The notes under the pieces were generated by a model, which was not told the origin of the DNA, did no database searches, and saw only the letters and a list, made by a program, of their open reading frames with translations. From Malurus cyaneus samueli (lineage: Eukaryota; Chordata; Aves; Passeriformes; Maluridae): a DNA stretch of 64,000 nucleotides. How positions within the stretch are numbered: the first letter of the stretch is position 1; every line of letters starts with the position of its first letter. Below, piece by piece: positions 35,001 to 45,800 of this stretch. Location: assembly GCA_009741485.1 (NCBI GenBank), contig CM019236.1, forward strand, positions 61,722,914 through 61,786,913. The letters are read 5' to 3'. Made by a program: the position numbers and the translations under genes.

Positions 35001-38000
35001 TGCACTAATGAACCCAGCACTAGAAAAGCATGAGGCATTTCTGAACAGAGGCAGGAAGAATAGGAGGCAGCAGAGAAAGACAGCAGGATAATGAGGGACA
35101 AGGCCAGCAACTCTTGAAGAAAATGCCTTGTTTCCTTCATGGAGGCCTGTCAAAGAGCTGTACATCTCTACTCCCCCTTTGTTAGTAGGATGACTAGAGA
35201 GGGACGCAGTACTATGGCACTACCGGGGTTACCAAGGGTAAAGCCTTGGAGCGCTCCACAGGAGGAGCTGCATGACTCCGACCGTGGAGGGGGGAAGACC
35301 AAGTACAATGGCAGCAGGGGAAGGTTAGACAGCAAGGTTAGGGAAACTTTCAACAAAGGTGAGAAACACACAATTAACACTAAAACGCAGCAAGAAAGAA
35401 AACAAAATGTAAACATACTCTAGAACACGTGCTATTCCTTTGTCTTTTTTTTTTTTTTTTCTGGGGAGATGGCAGAGAATAGGAAAGAGGATTGCAGTTT
35501 GCCCATCAGAGCAAATTTTTTTCTTTTTTTTTTTTTTTTTTTTTTTTGTGTTTTTTTGTTTTTGTTGTGTTTTTTTGGTTTTTTTTTTTTTTTTTTTTAA
35601 TCCTTGCAAATAAAAGGGCAAATTCCTTAATGGCCAAAATGAAAATGCCAATGGGATGGCAGTGCACAATCCCCACTCTACGGGTTGCACTACACATTTT
35701 CATCTTGGCAAGAAATGCGATGTAGCTCAGAACAAACAGTCCCAGAGTATATTTAGCTACTAAAGCTGTGGCACACAAATGTCACATTCCCATGAGTCAA
35801 CCCTTTAAAAGAACCCCGTCTTCACGCCCCCACAGATATTCCCCAAGATGCCTGCACTGAATTAAAAGTGAAGCATATGGATGGATGTGACATCATCAAA
35901 GCAACCGTGTTACAGTAAAGGAAACAGCAAGTGGCTTCTATTACAATTAGTACAATCGGTAAGGAGCCATTTGTGAGCACAGAAAAAAAGAAAGAGAACA
36001 TTGCTCAAAGGAATAGACACAACCAATGAAAAAAAACATAAAGTACCTTGCAAAACAAGGAGAAAATATTTTTCTTAAATAAAAGTTCTTTGTGAACATG
36101 TAAAAGCAAAAGAAATCAAAGCAAAAGTGGAAACAAAATCTTGAAAAAAAGGTTGTAAACATAACAATTCTTGATTTAATTTTGTGTGAGAACTCTTTCC
36201 TTTGCCCTTTTGAAACAACAACTCAATAGAATTTTGAAGCCAACTGGCTCTGAGTGGGCAAGGCAAGGAGCAGCAGCACACAAGTAGAGGGTAATGGCAA
36301 ACAACCATGCGGTCACCTCTGCCGCCATTGTTTTGATGGGTGTAGACTGCTTCCAGCTTTGTCAATATTCATAATTAGGCACCAAAGAATGCGTGATATT
36401 TAAATGACCCTGTCAAGTGCTTATCAGGCTTTTTGGTAACCATCACTCCCTAGGGAGGGAAGTATTGAACGCAAGCCACTTCATCACTCTGAATTGAAGC
36501 AAAAATTATTAGAACCCAACAGCTACACATTTATTAATACTTTTCACTGCATTTCCTTCTGAAAGCTGCTAGTGGCATACAAGATGCTTTTAAGAGCCAG
36601 CTTTCCATCTATTAAGCATTGCTTTGCAGAGACTCGTGCACAGGGACCCACACATAACAAACAGTGCCATTAAAATGCGTACACGTCTCTGCATTCCTCT
36701 GGGTACATAAAGGGGCAGATCTTCCACCATTGACAGTTTCTGACACCACTCCCTTGTCTGGCGGCAGCAGAGGAGCTGTGTTCAAGGATCCCTCCCTCTC
36801 TCCCTTCTTTCTTTCCTTCTGTCCATCACTCCTACTCAAATCTCCTTAATGACATCTCCCCCTTTCAGGGTGGACAAGAGAAAGATACCACTTACTTTCA
36901 CAAGTGGGAACACTAGATTTTCTAAGAAATGTCCTCTCACTTGAAGTATTTTGTGTAACAAGTTTTACTAACAGATTGGACAGAAAAAGAAAAGATACTA
37001 ATTTCTTTGGTGGTCAGCATTATCGCTGAAATTGCTGAGAGAAGGGGGGATGGTAGGTAAATCACATGCCATCTTTAGGAGGGCATGCAGGGTTGTCTGC
37101 CTTCCCTCCACTATGTAAGTGATACCCAGAAAATACTTTTTCTCAACTGCCTTTCTACAGCTGAAGAGCCAGGGATGAGGAATTAAAAAAAGTGAAGATG
37201 GTATCTCAAACAAGCTTAAACAGGAATTAGGAATGTGAGCTTTCATCTTCAGTGTTGTCAGTCCTTTGCACCTGAAATTATGATTTTGAGTTTGAATACT
37301 GCATCCACCTGAATCTTCCTCTGCCAAGGCTCAGCAGCCCACAGGTCAGCACGGTGCAACGAGGCTCTGTGCTTAACACATAGGTAAGACTGATCGCATT
37401 CTAGAAATTCACTTTTTTGGTTTAGATTTTGTAGTTTTTCTCCTAGAGTATCTACAGGACCACGCTCTGCAAAGAAATTGGTCAAACAGGAGAGTTTTTC
37501 CCTTTTTAAATAAGAAGAGCTAATGAGCTGGGATGTGGGGGACAACTGCACATCCTCTGCTATAATGATTAAATCCTTATATTCAACTTCCTGCCAATAA
37601 GCCTAAAAGCCAAGGCTACCAGATTAATGTTTTCCATGGCATCTCAAGAAATTTTACTGTATTTCCCACCTAATTTGACCGACCTCCTCAGCTGGAAAAG
37701 TGCTTCAGGCTTTGTCTCTGCTGGGCCAGCCAGACGATGCCCATTGCCTTTATGGTTAGGAACTGTGAAGACTCTTTGAGGTCAATCCTGGGGAGTTCAG
37801 TGAGAAACCCTGGATATCCCTGGACTGTGCGAGGCACTGTGTATCTGGGGCTGTTATGAATAAGAGGCACTGAGGTCACAGTCTGGGTACAGACCACCAG
37901 CAGCTGTAAGTGCAGCTCTGTGGAAGACTGTTCTGTGATGTTAATGCGCTCATCACCCCTTGCTGAAAGTCTCCACAACTAATGCAGCGAATTCAAGATT

Positions 38001-38924
38001 CAGCAGGTTAGATGGAGGGGAAGGAATAGGATTTAGTAACCTACTAGTTTGGGCAGACAGTGCAAAGAATCAGGTCTGGCATGTCAGTAGCTTCTCCAGG
38101 AACAGCTGATGCTTCTGTCTAATGAGTTTTTCATATAAAATGCATGAACAACAGAGACTGGAATCCACATTTCAATTAATATTTTAAGTGTTTTATATCA
38201 AGTATTCATAGCAGAAAGAACTGAACTCATATGTTTCTGCCCCTGGTGAGTGCCCTAGCCACTCAGCAAGTGAGTTTTGCTCATACTCGTCCTCCTTCTG
38301 ACACACTGAGCACTTAATTAGTCCACACAGAGCAAAACATCTTCAACAGAACAGAGACTGAAAGAAGAGATCTAAGAACACCCTGGAGAAGAATAACAAG
38401 GATCAGATCTCTCTAGGCAGTGGAGCTATTTGAACCTAACTCCCGTTTGAAAGGAACCATTTGAAACTCTCCGAGATACAGATTAAAAGGAGCTGGAAGA
38501 ATGATGAGGGTCAAGATGCAATGAGGGTCATCACCATCCTTACATAGGAGAAAAGGTTATTCTTCTCTAAACACGTTCAAGTGGCAAATTTTGGCAATTC
38601 TCTGCATAATTCTCTGTATATATGGCAAAGGGGGACTGGAGGCCAAAGGACAGGGCTGTATTAGACCTGGTGATTCAGCACCATTTCACCAACTGTGAAA
38701 TGACACTTCAATCCCAACATTTTGCTGTGTGAAAAATACAACAAAGAACTCTCCACAAGAGCAGTCGCCTACGCGTCATTTAAGGCATGGTAACAACCAC
38801 ACTCTGAAAGGTGTTTTATGCTCAGGTCTCACTGAATACAGGGGGACTGAGGCAGAGTACGTAGGACTGCTCTCAGTTTTACGTCAATGGTTACTTTAGA
38901 GTAGGTCAATCTGTCAGTATCTAA
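29035..38924 (-). other. SEMA6A last intron, right of the gap
   Basis: AT-rich intron. No exon or RNA gene is recognised. Low-complexity patches are a duplicated AAATTTATGCAAAA unit at about 34135-34175, T runs at 35445-35460, and a T/G tract at 35516-35598. Open frames encoding runs of Lys or Phe at about 35325-35780 are artefacts of these tracts. Confidence 0.5.
35516..35598. repeat. T/G-rich low-complexity tract
   Basis: About 83 bp, almost all T with scattered G (GTGTTTTTTTGTTTTTGTTG in the middle). A separate 16-nt T run lies just to the left, at 35445-35460. Confidence 0.9.
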
Positions 38925-40882
38925 TTGAGACACCGGACCTGATGGACACCAGCTCAAATGAACTGATCAGGGATCCCAAGAGTGGCAGCAGCCTGGGCAG
39001 CAGTGACCGTGCACAGTCCTCAGGCACATGGGTCAGGCAAAGAGTAAAGCCAGGACCCCGAATTTTAGGAAATCGAACTTTCAGCTCTTCAAGGAGGTCA
39101 ACAGGACCCCTCAATAAGGAAACTGCCCTCAAGGACAAGGGAGCAGAACAGAGCTGGCAGATCTTTAATGGTGTCGGCCAAGAGGGGAAAGCTAGTGAAA
39201 CCTAGGGGGAAAGGAATTGGGCAAGGAAGAGACTGGATAGTTCTATTGGGACCTGCTGGCCAAACTAAAGGGCAAAAATGAAATGAACAGGTGATGGAAG
39301 AAGGGGCACATATCATGGAAGAAGTATGGGAACACAGTCTGGTTGTGTTAGGATGGGGTCAGGATAGGGTCAAGGGTTAGTTGGAGCTGAACTTGGCAGG
39401 GGATGCGAAGAATAACAAGAAGTGTGTCAGCCAGAAAGGGGAGGCTGAGGAAGGTGTGCTGCACCTGGTAAGCAAGGCTGGAAAATTGCAGTGGACAAGG
39501 AGAAGGCTGAGGTGCTCAACAAGTTTTTCCCTCAGCCTTCACTTGCAGCCTCTCTTACCACACCTCTTGACTGTATGGTCCACAAGACAGGGTCTGGGGG
39601 AGCAAAGTCCATCCCACCGCAAGAGAAAATGAGTTTTGGGACAACTTGAAGAACCTGAACATATCTAAACTTATTGAACCTGGTGAGATGTATCAGAGAG
39701 TCCCAGGAACTGGCTGATTTAATTACCAATCCACTCTTCATAATATTTGAAAAACTGTCAGGTGAAATCAGAGGTGACTGGAAAAAGGGAAACACTGCAC
39801 CTGCCTTAAAAAAAGGTAGAAAGTAAAACCCTTAACGATCAGCTGTCAGCCCAATATTTCTGTGCCTGGGAGGATCATGAAGATATCTTCCTAGAAGCTC
39901 TACTAAGGCACATGGAGGATGGGAAGGTGCTCAAGCCAGCACAGCTTCACCAAGGAAAAGTGCTGCCTGACTAACCTGGTGCAGAGACTCATCAATTGAC
40001 AAGGAAAGAGCTACAGATGTCATTTATTAGAATTTGCTAAGACCTTTGATATGGTCCCACACAACAACCTTCTCTGAAAACTGGAGAGAGATGGATAATT
40101 TAATGGATAAGGAATTTGTTGGACAGTCTTATCCAGAGGATAGCAATCAATGGCTCGATGTCTGAATGGTTACAGTGACAAGTGGCGTCCCTCAGGCGTC
40201 AGTGCTGGGACCAGTGTGCTCACTAATGACAGAGTGGCACTGAGTGAACCTTCAGCAAGTTTGCAGATGACATCGAGCTGTGTGGTGTGACTGACACACC
40301 TGAGGGCTGGGATGCCATCCAGAGGGACCTGGACAAGATTGAGAAGTAGGTCCATGAAAACCTTGGTGTTCAACAAGACCAAGTGCAAAGTAACTGAGTC
40401 AGGGCAACTTCCAGTATCAATGCAGGCTGGGGGATGGATGGACTGAGAGTGCCCGTGCGGAGAAGGACTGGGGCTGGTATATGAAAGGCTGGACATGAGC
40501 AAGCAGTGTGTGCTCACAGCCCAGAAAGCCAATGGTGTCCTGGGCTGCATTTAAAGCAGAGTGGGCAGCAGGGGAGGGAGGGGATTCTGCCCCTCTGCTC
40601 TGCTCTGGGCAGACCCCACCTTCAGTGCTGGATCCAGCTCTGGGGTCCCCAGCACAGGAAATACATGGACCACAAAGCTGATCAGAGGGCTGGAGCACCT
40701 CTCCTATGAAGACAGGCTGAGAGAGCTGGGGTTGCTCAGGCTGAGGAAAAGAAGACTCTGGGAAAATGTTATAGCAGCCTTCCAGGACCTCAAAGAGGAT
40801 ACAAAAGAGTTGGAGAGGAACTTTTTACACAAGCATGTAGTGATGGAACAAGGGGAATGGCTTCAAACTGAAAGAACACAGG
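38925..40882 (+). repeat. CR1 LINE, 5' portion carrying decayed endonuclease/reverse-transcriptase ORF
   Basis: A diverged CR1 element read forward, 5'-truncated inside the endonuclease end of ORF2. Recognisable peptide segments occur in order but in different frames. They are NELIRDPKSGSSLG (from 38957), ETALKDKGAEQSWQIF (about 39118), LELNLAGDAKNNKK (about 39381) and the reverse-transcriptase core [10 protein letters not shown], whose FADD motif is at 40260-40271. They continue with [13 protein letters not shown] (about 40310), LWGPQHRKYMD (about 40645) and GLEHLSYEDRLRELG (about 40690). Frameshifts and stop codons show it is dead. The coding end is interrupted at 40882 by an LTR, and the 3' tail resumes at 42091. 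It is antisense to SEMA6A. Confidence 0.9.
40878..40882 (+). repeat. left 5-bp target-site duplication (ACAGG) of the solo LTR
   Basis: ACAGG immediately precedes the TG that starts the LTR, and the same five bases immediately follow its terminal CA at 42086-42090. Confidence 0.8.
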
Positions 40883-42085
40883 TGTCCTGGTTTTGCTTGG
40901 TCTGTTTTTTTGGTGGTGGGGGGATGGGACCAAGAAACCACAAAGATGGCTCCTGTGACAAAGTTCCAGAAGCTTTCTCCTTCTTCTCCAGCGAAAGAAG
41001 CCTTGCCCCCTGTGTTTTAGAGCCAATCCATTATGGCTCTGAGGTTGATGGACAGGACACTGGTCAGGCCTGGGCCAATTGCAGAGGTTGGTTACACCTC
41101 TGTGATGACGTATTGTCTTGTACTTAAGAAGAATTCAAAACAAGATAGAATGCGCCTGCCATTTAATGTTTAGGTTGTTAGTACCATGCACTGGGGGGAA
41201 GGACAGAGGAGGAGGGTGAGGAGATGTGAGAAAAAATAGAGACCCAAGGTCAAAGAGAGACAAAGGAGAAGACTGATGCTTTTTGCATTTTGCTGTGGTG
41301 CTCAACCCCATGGAGAAAACAAGCTGTTCTGGAAATGACTGTTCTTCAATGGGAGACCTGTAGGAGAGAAAGGCCCTGTACCCAAGATAAACGAACCTTG
41401 GGCTGGACTGAACTGATCATAAACCTAAAAGGGGAAAGAGGTGCCCCGCCTCCCCAGAAGTATGAAGCAAGTGGATACTTAGAGGAAGCTGTGTTCTGCC
41501 AGGAGATTTGAGAGTGGCCTCGCCTTCAGAATGAAGCGTGTCAGCCTTGGAGGACAGCTTTCCTTTCTCCCACGAGGTAAAGAATCCCATGCCATCAGCA
41601 GTTATACACTGACTGTTTCTTGGGAAAAAAACTTCCACAGCTTGGAGCTGTAAGAACTCTTCTCCTATGGTGCTGGACAGACAGAGATGGACGGGCCATA
41701 AAACTCTCATCCCCTGCCCCCTTGTGCGTGGGAAGGCAGGAGGGGTGGGGGGCGAATCGGGAGAGAAACATGTTCGCAGAGAGGAAACAGGTGTCTTAAA
41801 ATGTCCATTTTTTTTTCCTTCCTTTTTTTCCCCTGTCTTTTGTTCCCCTCCCCAGTGCGGTATTCTCAGTAGTTTTTAGTAATAAATCTATTTTGCAACT
41901 TAAGATTTTCAGCCTGTTTTGACCACATTTATTTTTGGAGCATACAAATCTTTCAATGTTATCCTATCTAAAAGCCATAAATTCTGGTTTTAATTGGGCT
42001 TTTGCTTTCCCCTCTGCCTCTTCGAGAGGTGTGTGGGGAACTGTCCTGGGTGCTTTGCCGTTTAGCCAGGGTCCAAAGCATGACA
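40883..42085 (+). mobile_element. solo endogenous-retrovirus LTR (1203 bp), probably ERVL class
   Basis: The element starts TGTCCTGGTTTT and ends GCATGACA, so TGTC and GACA form the terminal inverted repeat expected of a retroviral LTR. It is flanked by the 5-bp direct repeat ACAGG, and it interrupts a CR1 whose sequence continues on the far side. An AATAAA at 41881-41886 gives the plus orientation and leaves about 200 bp of R/U5. No internal retroviral coding sequence and no second LTR are present, so it is a solo LTR left by recombination. A 5-bp duplication favours ERVL over ERVK (usually 6) and ERV1 (usually 4); the class is inference. It is antisense to SEMA6A. Confidence 0.88.
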
Positions 42086-42090
42086 ACAGG
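42086..42090 (+). repeat. right 5-bp target-site duplication (ACAGG)
   Basis: This exact copy of the five bases at 40878-40882 directly follows the LTR's terminal TGACA. Confidence 0.8.
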
Positions 42091-42275
42091 TTAAACTGGA
42101 TATTAGAAATCCTTTGTTCCGAGGGTTCAAGGCCAGGTTGAATGGCACTTGGAGCAACCTGGCAAAGTGGAAAACGTTCCTGGTCATGGCAGTGGTGGTG
42201 GGGTGAGTGTGGAAAGAGATGATCTTTAAGGACCCTTTCAAACCAAAGCACTTCACGATTCTATGATTCTGTGGT
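42091..42275 (+). repeat. CR1 LINE 3' tail, displaced by the LTR
   Basis: Continues the element interrupted at 40882. It reads TTAAACTGGATATTAGAAAT, the AAGGCCAGGTTGAATGGCAC block, then GATGATCTTTAAGGACCC and the terminal octamer units ATTCTATG and ATTCTGTG. It ends about 415 bp from the nearest SEMA6A exon. Confidence 0.88.
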
Positions 42276-42689
42276 TGATGAGAGATGGATACAATGTGAA
42301 ATTAGCTGAGATCTACTGTGCTGCCCTGGAAATTCAGAGGAAGGCAACATAAAAAAGCACCCTTAAGAACAATAGGAAGCCATGGATCTTGCTTTGTCAG
42401 GGAACAGGGCAGATGAAATTTAAATAGAGCTAAATCCACTGTTTCCCTCCTTCCCAAACAGATCCACAAAACTCTATAAAGGCATACACTTCTGTTTGTT
42501 TTGTGTGGTTCCGCAGGCAGTGAATTATTGAGGACTGAGTCTAAGATTGGCTGTTTAGCCTTTACGATAAGCTTTTAATTCTAGCGCAGGAGTTTCATTA
42601 CATGTTACTCTGAGCCAGCTGGAAGCAGTTACACTTTAGTCCTCCTCCCCCTCCCTCCTCACCACAGGATGTCATTTCCAAGGCCTTAC
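42276..42689 (-). other. SEMA6A last intron, first 414 bases of the transcript-order intron
   Basis: Intron sequence directly downstream of the stalk exon. The donor reads GTAAGG on the minus strand (42689-42684). Nothing else is recognised. Confidence 0.7.
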
Positions 42690-42854
42690 CCTTCTTGTCT
42701 TGATGGTTATGGGATGAAACTGCCACATATGGATCTGTATTTTCAGATGAACCAAGCGGATCCTTCCAATCCAGCATGCGTCCCCTAGCATCATAACCCT
42801 GTCGAGCGCGAGAGTCAGAAGTGGTGGTGCTTGGGACTAGGGAACTGGAGTGTC
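42690..42854 (-). CDS. SEMA6A: SEMA6A juxtamembrane stalk exon (165 bp)
   Basis: Penultimate coding exon. The acceptor ends GAACAG, the first two bases complete a glycine codon, 54 codons follow, and a single G ends the exon before GTAAGG. Encoded segments are HSSSLVPSTTTSDS, GRMLDWKDPLGSS and VSSHNHQDKK. This is the low-complexity extracellular stalk between the PSI domain and the membrane helix. At 165 bp it is a multiple of three and both ends are in the same phase, so skipping would join the NG of the microexon in frame to VIRES of the last exon. The middle differs from the human stalk as I recall it, with a shorter and different insert around DPLG, while both flanks match. Confidence 0.93.
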
Positions 42855-45800
42855 CTGTTCACATTATAAATACAGGTAGGGAAGACAAGGCTCATTAGTC
42901 ACTTACCACGCCACCTCCCCGTGCTCAGGAAAGCACGCACTGCTTTGCTTCTGTGACAGGTGAACATCTTGCCTTAGGCTGAGCAATGTTTCAAAAGTCC
43001 TTCAAAACATGACTCCAAAGAAAGGGGTGACTTGAGCCTTCCAGATCAGGGTGCTGTGAGTGCTGCCACTGAACTGGCAGCTCTGTGCTTCTCAACAGAA
43101 TTAAATGCACATGAAAGAAGGTAAGCACACTTCATCTGAGTCAAGCATCCTTTGGCTGATTCAGTACATGTGCCTGACTGAAACTGAAGTGTCAGCCCAT
43201 GCTGTCTGGAACTGGCTCAGTCAAAAAGCAAATAAAAAGTCCATTTAAAACAGAACAACTTCTAAAATGGCTGAAACTGAACAGTAATGCCAGAAGAACT
43301 ACCAAATGGCATCATCATGAGGCACTCTACCTCACGCCCCCAGGGGAATGAAGGACTACCCAACATCAGTGTGCTCACGCTGTGGCATTCCTCTCTGGTG
43401 GGAAATGTCCAGGCCAGCTGCTCACACCCACCTGCACCATCACTGCTGCTCCTGTGTGAGCTGATGGACCAAAATGGCTCTGCAATAAGCACAAGACTGA
43501 ACACCATTTCTGCTCAGAGTGACAGTGAAGTCAATGCCTCACCATGTGGATCTGCCCAAGAACCCATTACTCCAGCAGCAGCTGAAACTGAGGTCTCACA
43601 TGCCTTCTTTCCATTACAAATGCTCTAAACATTGTTACTGTTGTCCTTAACAAGACTGAAAGGCTTCTCTCATATCATACACACCCCAAGAGACAGCACA
43701 TTCACAGAACATGCCCCACTGGAAATACAGCACAACTACAAATGCGGTCTGGCTGGGACAGTGATGTGTTTGCAGATTCATACATTCTTTGCAGCTAGAT
43801 CCAGAGAAGTACATCAGCACTGAAAATGCTTGAGATGCTTGGAGTCTGCCTGTCTCTGAAAGACAGCTCCCACCTGGACTTTCCAGTGGCTCAGCTGCTT
43901 TGGGGAGGGGGCACCAAACACCATCCACAACACTTTGACCTCAAAACCATTCTGAAAGTTTCCTTTCGGCACACACGCCAAAGTGAGTTATTTTCATCAG
44001 GACTCAAAGAGTTCTGGGCCTCTTTAATTTGATGTGGAATAACCATATCCCCTTACCTACTTTTTTTAAAGAGCCCATTAAAAGGGAGATTTTTGACACA
44101 TGCTCAAACACAAACTAACAGAATTGGATTATTCACAGACAGCGTGCAATATAATGCTTTTTCTTGAGATAATGCCAGACAGACTGACAACACCCCTCCT
44201 TTCTCCTGTCTCCTTTTGAACAGCAAATTAATTTTCCTTTCTTAGATGAATTTCCCTTGGAGAGGAGTCCAATCACCAGGCTACAGACTGCCCTAGCAGG
44301 GACCCTCTCCCAGCTCCTTCACTTGATCTTGCTTCACTGCTCAGAAAAACGATTTGAGACTCACTGGGGCAGACACAGATCAACACAAGGAGCTGAAATT
44401 TGAAGTCTCACAGAGCCTGTGCTTCTATAGTTTATTTTAAACAGCTACTGGGTAAGCACAAAGCTTTTGAAAACTGCATCTCAAAGGGCTGTTTTCAATG
44501 GCTTCTAAAACCATGCCACCCAGCTCTCAGAAGTGCAGAGAGAGATGACGAACCTAGATCCTCAATTCCACTCCAACAACCAAAAATCTAAATGTTGGCC
44601 ACCAATGTCCCCAAGCTTTTTGATGCACCCATGTGCTTGATTTTATTCAGACCTTTCACCAGCTTCACGATGTTGAACTACGATGTCAGCAAAATGCTGC
44701 AACTTCTATTAAGATGCTGTTATGATTTAAAGAAGCCCTGTTGAATATTAATTATTTTAGAGTAAAAAAAACATCTGTGCTACTCTGCAAGTTTTTGAGG
44801 AGCTCTTTTGATTTACTGCGCTGAACTATATATGGAAGCACTTTGGACTATGTTTTGCATAGGACATGGACACAATGAACTCCTTTAACTTGTATGCTTA
44901 GAAAGGAAAATTGATAAAATTCACAGTATTCTCACCACAAAGCCAACCTTCAACTATAGCTAACTGTTAAACACAATTTAGCTCTGGCTGTCAGTCTGAA
45001 GGCTTATACTGACAAGGGCAGTGGATTATTTTTTACCCTCTCATGACAGAAAGTGTGGCTTCTCCCAGCCACCTTTCTTCAAAACGGCAAATTAAATGCT
45101 GTATTTTGTTAAGACAGAGCTTTGAATGTCACCCAAATAGAAAAGAAAAGCCAAACATTATCCTCTTTCAAAAGGTTTCCATAAGCCACAGCATGGCTGG
45201 AAACATTGGTTACACACAGATAGAGGGGAATGAACTCCAATCCAAACATGCTGCCTGTCCCACAGCAATCCGGCAGCAGGACTGTGTCCAAAGGGACAGG
45301 TAAAGGTCCAGCAACTGGAAACACAAACACCCTCCTGAAGAAAGGATGTGCTGGATCCTGAAAGCATTCATTCCAACGCTATTTTACGCTTGTCAACTCC
45401 AGTACTTGTCCCCAAGAAACGAGACAAATAAAAGGGCAGAGAACAGGCTAGAAAATAGAAATTATGGAATTTTTATGTTTTCTTTTCCCTAAGGATTAAA
45501 CCACAGTACAAGCACTTATGGGGTTCCAGTCTTCAAGTTAATACCCCATTCAGCAACAACAATAACGTGTACAGTATTTGGTCAGTTTACAAATAGTGCT
45601 GCACTCAACATAAGAAAACAATTAGTCATTGCATGATAAAAAGGTAAAAGAGAATAAAATCATGCCAAATAGCAATCATGTTTTGTGTCTGTGTTTGATA
45701 TGTATTTATATGCCTATATCTCTGTCCAGACACTTGCACTTTCAAGTGTGCTTAAAGGAGGAATTCTAAGGAAAGCTGTAAGTATGGTTAAAGAAAACTA

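Noticed and set aside
35325..35778. Minus-strand frames rich in lysine, plus-strand frames rich in phenylalanine
   Set aside because: Produced by the T/G low-complexity tract.
40561..41127. 188-codon plus-strand open frame
   Set aside because: A fusion of decayed CR1 coding sequence with the start of the solo LTR, not a gene.
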